Assembly (NCBI GenBank): GCA_965230185.1
Contig: OZ245995.1
Location: 1,612,001 to 1,676,000 of the forward strand
Direction: 5' to 3'
DNA length: 64,000 bases
Source of the DNA: Motiliproteus sp965230185
Lineage (GTDB): Bacteria; Pseudomonadota; Gammaproteobacteria; Pseudomonadales; Balneatricaceae
Part shown: positions 59,311 through 64,000 of the stretch, piece after piece
Layout of the letters: every line of letters starts with the position of its first letter
Position numbering within the stretch: position 1 is the first letter of the stretch
Made by a program: the position numbers and the translations under genes
Notes under the pieces: model-generated
Told to the model about the DNA's origin: nothing
The model's database searches: none
The model's input: the letters and a program-made list of their open reading frames with translations, nothing else

Positions 59311-60309
59311 TCAGTCAATGAAGTCGTCGATAATCCGCTGCAACTCTCCACTGCGGCGCATCTGGTAGAGCTGGCTATCCAGCTGCTTCTTGAAATCGGC
59401 TTTAAAGGAAAAGCGGCCCCGGTCGCGACTGGTATAACCCAGGAATCCCTGCTCCCGGGTCACGGTAGCGCCTTCGATCAACCGGGCGTGCTTACTGCCC
59501 TCATGATATTTTCCCTGGCTTTTCAGTCGCTTCAGCTCCATCAGAATCGACAGCCGGTCGTTCATATAGCAGTCGGTTCGCCCCACGCCCAGAATCGTCA
59601 GATTTTCCCGATTACCGCCCGCTTCCTGAACCCGGATCTGCCCGGCCTCCACGGCCTGCCAGAACTGATCACCGCCCAGCTGAAAACCGGCGTTGATACC
59701 GATGCGCAGGCCATAATAACCCTCAGGCCAGTTTTTCAGCTGTGCTTCATTCAGTACGCCTTCCCGGCAGAAAACCACCACCTGTTCATCGGCAATGGGC
59801 AGTGAATAGGGCCAGATCCAGGGTCGCTGACGCAGCCGAAAATAAGGCGGGTAGAGGGCGAAGCCGCTGCCGGACTCCAGCAGTTTCAGCCCCCGTTTCC
59901 AGGGAACTGCCCGAATTTCGACCTCGTAGTCCGGCATTCGTGAGAAAGCGGTCCTGAGGATTCGGGTATAGAGCCCGCGGACTTCACCGTTCTCCTGCCA
60001 GGAGTAGGGGGGATAGCTGCCGTCCGCATAGATGGTGACCGGCGTTGAGGCTGCAGCAGCGGTTGTGACAGTGGTGGTCAGAAGTAGCCACAGAATCGGT
60101 AAGCGGTGACGCCTGAAAAGGCGGATGCCTCGCCATCCCGGCCGGGTTACGGCCGGTCGGGGTCGTGATGGCAAGCTGCTGTCCGTACCCGGATCGATAT
60201 CCTGGCCCTCCTGTTTGCTGGCTCTGCTGTTCACGCCGTCCAGCGATCGGTCAACGATGATGGAGACGGGATATAGCGGATTTATCCAATATCCGAGGAG
60301 TGTTTGCAA
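59311..60309 (-). CDS. Periplasmic solute-binding-like protein
   Basis: Up to 332 residues. The mature part begins near residue 88 (STPVTIYADGSYPPYSWQENGEVRGLYTRIL), an SBP family 3 start, and ends SELQRIIDDFID-like. A signal segment (LPILWLLLTTTVTTAAAAS) precedes it, but about 68 residues lie before that, so the true start is probably downstream of 60309; a TTG near residue 47 is one choice, without a good ribosome site. No transport genes adjoin. Ligand unknown. Confidence 0.7.
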   Translation of the reverse strand: MQTLLGYWINPLYPVSIIVDRSLDGVNSRASKQEGQDIDPGTDSSLPSRPRPAVTRPGWRGIRLFRRHRLPILWLLLTTTVTTAAAASTPVTIYADGSYPPYSWQENGEVRGLYTRILRTAFSRMPDYEVEIRAVPWKRGLKLLESGSGFALYPPYFRLRQRPWIWPYSLPIADEQVVVFCREGVLNEAQLKNWPEGYYGLRIGINAGFQLGGDQFWQAVEAGQIRVQEAGGNRENLTILGVGRTDCYMNDRLSILMELKRLKSQGKYHEGSKHARLIEGATVTREQGFLGYTSRDRGRFSFKADFKKQLDSQLYQMRRSGELQRIIDDFID

Positions 60310-60780
60310 CAGGATGATTCGATTCGCGGCTGGAAAGCCTCCGTTCCGCTGTTCTGGTGCTGATAATTGTCATTATTCAGGTACTGTCTGAGGTATTTGT
60401 AAACTGTTGTAGCGTTACTACAGGAAAACCCTGGTAACCGACCGCCGATAACGGCTTTTACCACCGTCAGGGTGATGTTGTGGATTTGCTTTTGTATTTT
60501 TAAATAATTGATTGTAAATAGAAAAAGTGTTGTTCTTGGCAATGGTTAAACTGCGCTGAAGGAACGGGGGACTGATGCCCGGGCTAAGTGTAGTTTTTAC
60601 ACAGCATTATCTTTTAGTAGAGTTTTTTCACAAATTCTCGTTTTTTACTTCAGTGTCCACACCAAAGTAGCATACAATTCGCCCGCCATTTCTAAATCCC
60701 AGGCCTGACCTGTTTAGCGGGCGACCACAAGTTGTCGGATCCAGGCCCTGGCTACCTGCCGGAAACTACTGTGGGGTAAT
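60310..60780. other. Divergent intergenic region, icd promoter
   Basis: About 470 bp. The part from 60480 to 60670 is AT-rich and likely holds the icd promoter. A minus-strand 86-codon frame (60282-60542) overlaps the binding-protein 5' end and is not supported. No operator of the RutR type was found here. Confidence 0.45.
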
Positions 60781-63012
60781 ATGACTACAAACAATCGTAC
60801 CATCTACTACACGCTTACCGACGAAGCGCCTTCCCTGGCTACCTGTTCTCTGCTGCCGATCGTTCGTTCTTTCACCGGCGCCGCAGGCATCGACGTTAAG
60901 ATCACCGACATCTCTCTGGCAGGACGGATTCTTGCTGCCTTCCCTGATTTTCTGAACGATGAGCAGAAAGTTGTTGATGGCCTGGCATTTCTGGGAGAGC
61001 TGACTCAGGACCCGACCGCGAACATTATCAAGCTGCCGAACATCAGTGCTTCCGTTCCTCAGCTGAATGCCTGTATCGCCGAGCTGCAGGCTCAGGGTTA
61101 CCAGCTACCTGACTTCCCGGAAGATCCTCAGAATGACGAAGAGCAGTCAATCAAAGACCGCTATTCGAAGATCCTCGGCAGCGCGGTAAACCCGGTACTG
61201 CGTGAGGGTAACTCCGACCGTCGTGCTCCGACCGCCGTTAAGAACTATGTACGGAAGTTCCCTCACTCCATGGGTAAGTGGAGCATGGCTTCCCGCACTC
61301 ACGCCGATTACATGCGTGACGGTGACTTCTACTCCAAAGAGCAGTCCTTCACCATGCCTCAGGCCGGCGAAGTTCGTATCGAATTCGTCGACACCAGCGG
61401 CAACGCCACTGTTAAGAAGAAGCTGCAGCTGGAGACCGGTGAGGTTATGGACAGCATGCGCATGAGCGTCAAGGCTCTGCGCGAGTTCTTCGAGGGCACC
61501 CTGCAGGACGCCAAAGAATCCGGCGTTATGTGGTCCCTGCACGTGAAGGCCACCATGATGAAGGTCTCTCACCCCATCGTATTCGGTCACGCGGTTACCG
61601 TCTTTTACAAAGAGGTCTTCGAGAAGTACGCCGACCTGTTTGAAGAACTGGGTGTTAACCCCAACAACGGTCTGAGCAGCGTTTACGAGAAGATCGAAGG
61701 TCTGCCACGCTCCAAGCGTGAAGAGATCATGGAAGACATCCACGCCTGCTACGAAGCCCGTCCGGAAATGGCAATGGTTGATTCCGTTAAGGGTATCACC
61801 AACCTGCATGTACCTTCAGACGTTATCGTTGACGCTTCCATGCCGGCAATGATCCGTAACGGCGGTAAGATGTGGGGTCCCGACGGCAAAGCCAAAGACT
61901 GTAAGGCGGTCATGCCGGAAAGCACTTACGCCAAGATCTACCAGGAGATGATCAACTTCTGTAAGACCAATGGTGCTTTCGACCCGACCACCATGGGTAC
62001 TGTCCCTAACGTGGGTCTGATGGCCAAGAAGGCCGAAGAGTACGGTTCTCACGACAAGACCTACGAGATGGAAGCCGACGGCGTTATGCGCGTGGTTGAT
62101 GCCAAGGGTAACGTGCTGATGGAGCTTGCGGTCGAGAAAGGCGACATCTGGCGTGCCTGTCAGACCAAGGACGAAGCCGTTCGCGACTGGGTGAAACTGG
62201 CTGTGACTCGTTCCCGTCAGTCCGACACCCCGGCTATCTTCTGGCTGGACCGTAACCGTCCCCATGACATCGAGCTGATCAAGAAGGTCAACTGCTACCT
62301 GCAGGAGCACAACACCGACGGTCTGGATATCCGTATCATGACCTACGAGGAAGCCATCCGCCGCAGCATGGAGCGGATGATCCGCGGTCGTGACACCATT
62401 TCCGTCACCGGTAACGTACTGCGTGACTACCTGACCGATCTGTTCCCGATCATGGAGCTGGGTACTTCCGCCAAGATGCTGTCCATCGTACCGATGCTGA
62501 AAGGCGGTGGTATGTACGAGACCGGTGCCGGCGGTTCCGCACCCAAGCATGTTCAGCAGGTTGAGGAAGAGAATCACCTGCGCTGGGACTCCCTGGGCGA
62601 ATTTATGGCCCTGGCCGTGTCCCTGGAAGAACTGGGCATCAAGAGCGGTAACGAGCGCGCTAAGGTTCTGGCGAAGACTCTGGATCTGGCCACCGAGAAA
62701 CTGCTGGAGAACAACAAGTCTCCTTCACGTAAGACCGGTGAGCTGGACAACCGCGGCAGCCACTTCTATCTCGGCATGTACTGGGCCCAGGCGGTAGCCG
62801 CCCAGACCGAAGACGCCGAACTGGCCGCTCAGTTTGCACCGCTGGCGAAAGAGCTGACTGACAACGAACAGAAAATCGTTGACGAGCTGGCCGCCGCTCA
62901 GGGCAGCCCTGCCGGCCTGGACGGTTACTACCACGCCAAGCGTGAAACCGTGAAGAAGGTGATGCGCCCGAGCGCTACCCTGAACGCGGCACTGGCTTCG
63001 GTCAGTAACTGA
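60781..63012 (+). CDS. icd: NADP-dependent isocitrate dehydrogenase, monomeric type
   Basis: 743 residues, the length of the monomeric IDH-II enzymes of Vibrio, Azotobacter and relatives. Diagnostic blocks: TIYYTLTDEAPSLATCSLLPIV at the start, EGNSDRRAPTAVKNYVRKFPHSMGKW (substrate loop), IVFGHAVTVFYKEVF, WLDRNRPHDIELI and GGMYETGAGGSAPKHVQQ (NADP site). It oxidises isocitrate to 2-oxoglutarate, making NADPH. Codon use is strongly biased to frequent codons, as expected for a highly expressed gene. A strong terminator follows. Confidence 0.97.
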   Translation: MTTNNRTIYYTLTDEAPSLATCSLLPIVRSFTGAAGIDVKITDISLAGRILAAFPDFLNDEQKVVDGLAFLGELTQDPTANIIKLPNISASVPQLNACIAELQAQGYQLPDFPEDPQNDEEQSIKDRYSKILGSAVNPVLREGNSDRRAPTAVKNYVRKFPHSMGKWSMASRTHADYMRDGDFYSKEQSFTMPQAGEVRIEFVDTSGNATVKKKLQLETGEVMDSMRMSVKALREFFEGTLQDAKESGVMWSLHVKATMMKVSHPIVFGHAVTVFYKEVFEKYADLFEELGVNPNNGLSSVYEKIEGLPRSKREEIMEDIHACYEARPEMAMVDSVKGITNLHVPSDVIVDASMPAMIRNGGKMWGPDGKAKDCKAVMPESTYAKIYQEMINFCKTNGAFDPTTMGTVPNVGLMAKKAEEYGSHDKTYEMEADGVMRVVDAKGNVLMELAVEKGDIWRACQTKDEAVRDWVKLAVTRSRQSDTPAIFWLDRNRPHDIELIKKVNCYLQEHNTDGLDIRIMTYEEAIRRSMERMIRGRDTISVTGNVLRDYLTDLFPIMELGTSAKMLSIVPMLKGGGMYETGAGGSAPKHVQQVEEENHLRWDSLGEFMALAVSLEELGIKSGNERAKVLAKTLDLATEKLLENNKSPSRKTGELDNRGSHFYLGMYWAQAVAAQTEDAELAAQFAPLAKELTDNEQKIVDELAAAQGSPAGLDGYYHAKRETVKKVMRPSATLNAALASVSN

Positions 63013-63044
63013 TATCCTGAGATCCGACTCCCTCAGGGAGTCTG

Positions 63045-63082
63045 AAAAAGCCCGGTACTGGTAGTCAGTACCGGGCTTTTTT
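63045..63082 (+). terminator. Rho-independent terminator after icd
   Basis: AAAAAGCCCGGTACTG (63045-63060) pairs perfectly with CAGTACCGGGCTTTTT (63066-63081) around a 5-nt loop, with a T run. The A-run before the stem means it could also stop minus-strand transcription. Confidence 0.95.
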
Positions 63083-63107
63083 GTGGCCTGTGTCCCGGAG
63101 CAGTTGC

Positions 63108-64000
63108 CCTCGGAGCGGGGGCGACAAGGGACCTGATTACGTAGCGTCAGGCTCTGTCCGCGATTGCATCGTGGCGCTGCGTAGCTCCGGAGTTCCAGAG
63201 CCGTCGCCCTCGGAGCGGGCTGCTACAAGGGGATCTGATTATGTAGCAGCGGGCTCTGACCGCGACGCTGCGTAGCTCCAGAGTTCCAGAGCAGCCGCCC
63301 TCGGAGCGGGCTGCTACAAGGGGGTCTGATAGCGTAGCAGCGGGCTCTGACCGCGATTGCATTGTGGCGCTGCGTAGCTCCGGAGTTCCAGAGCAGTCGC
63401 CCTCGGAGCTGGCTGCTACAAGGGGATCTGATTATGTAGCAGCGGGCTCTGACCGCGACGCTGCGTAGCTCCAGAGTTCCAGAGCAGCCGCCCTCGGAGC
63501 GGGCTGCTACAAGGGGATCTGACTACGTAGTATCGGGCTCTGTCTGCCATTGCACTGTGGCGCTGCGTAGCTCCGGAGCCGTCGCCCTCGGAGCGGGCTG
63601 CTACAAGGGGGCCTGACTGCGTAGCAGCAGGCTCTGACCGCCATTGCACCGTGGCGCTGCGTAGTTTCAGAGCCGTCGCCCTCGGAGCGGGCTGCTACAA
63701 GGGGATCTGATTATGTAGCAGCAGGCTCTGACCGCCATTGCACCGTGGCGCTGCGTAGTTCCAGAGCCGTCGCCCTCGGAGCGGGCTGCTACAAGGGGAT
63801 CTGATTATGTAGCAGCGGGCTCTGACCGCGACGCTGCGTAGCTCCGGAATTCCAGAGCAGTCGCCCTCGGAGCGGGCCGCTACAAGGGGACCTGACTACG
63901 TAGCAGCGGGCTCTGTCCGCGATTGCACCGTGGCGCTGCGTAGTTCCAGAGCCGTCGCCCTCGGAGCGGGCTGCTACAAGGGGATCTGACTACGTAGCAG
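63108..64000. repeat. Tandem REP/BIME-like array, about 10 units
   Basis: Units start CCCTCGGAGCGGGCTGCTAC and are 91, 94 or 102 bp; the length classes differ by an insert reading GATTGCAYYGTGGCGCTG versus GACGCTG. Each unit has GCTGCTAC and, 16 bp on, its complement GTAGCAGC, then GGGCTCTGACCGCGA. This is the tail-to-tail REP pair seen in BIMEs; the sequence resembles Pseudomonas GTAGGAGCGGGCTTGCCCGCGA elements. The array runs past the window end. Frames reading through it are repeats, not genes. Confidence 0.85.

Noticed and set aside
63108..64000. Tandem units as a CRISPR array
   Set aside because: Units are 91-102 bp and similar over their whole length, with no constant short repeat alternating with unique spacers, and no cas genes.

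Overview
The window comes from a GC-rich gammaproteobacterium. Gene content (two BCCT betaine-type transporters, RutR, CodAB, a Zur-type operon, monomeric NADP isocitrate dehydrogenase) suggests a marine Oceanospirillales-like species; this is inference from gene families, not a taxonomic search. No rRNA, tRNA, CRISPR array or transposase gene was seen.

Layout. 1-10.5 kb: a partial RidA gene, a glutamine amidotransferase, a LysR/MFS pair, a minus-strand operon (PreA-like flavoprotein, ferredoxin, EthD-like protein, cupin), a BCCT transporter, a hotdog thioesterase and a LysR regulator. 11-18.3 kb: a catabolic cluster joining a KamA-type radical-SAM aminomutase to a class III aminotransferase, PcaIJ-type CoA-transferase, PcaF-type thiolase and a class I aminotransferase. 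I read it as alpha-amino acid to beta-amino acid to beta-keto acid to acyl-CoA. 18.7-24.3 kb: an HDOD protein, a periplasmic binding protein and two proteins of unknown function. 24.3-26.3 kb: a putatively Zur-controlled merC-like/hisI/COG0523 operon. 26.4-32.15 kb: an array of integron-type gene cassettes without an integrase in the window; one cassette gene is split by a 263-bp MITE whose precise excision restores its frame. 32.2-37.4 kb: LysR, aldehyde dehydrogenase, M19 dipeptidase and BCCT transporter.

37.5-59.2 kb is the most interesting part. A RutR regulator and a RidA protein precede a complete coenzyme F420 locus: cofG, cofH, cofD, cofC, cofE, F420:NADPH oxidoreductase, one F420-type luciferase-like oxidoreductase and ribA. 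That locus lies between two ~590-bp direct repeats. Next come a carbamoyl-amide amidohydrolase of the beta-ureidopropionase type, the three-subunit proton-translocating transhydrogenase pntA/pntAb/pntB, an NCS1 nucleobase permease, and cytosine deaminase/permease codA-codB. The same operator (TTKACCnnnnGGTAAA) sits in front of rutR, cofG, the amidohydrolase and codA; in the last three it covers a TTGACC -35 box that lies 18 bp before a -10. The sequence therefore suggests that F420 synthesis belongs to a pyrimidine-catabolism regulon here, with PntAB supplying NADPH, the F420:NADPH oxidoreductase making F420H2, and the single luciferase-like enzyme acting on a pyrimidine or a derivative. The reaction itself is inference.

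59.3-64 kb: another binding protein, monomeric isocitrate dehydrogenase with a strong terminator, then about ten tandem REP/BIME-like units running off the window end.
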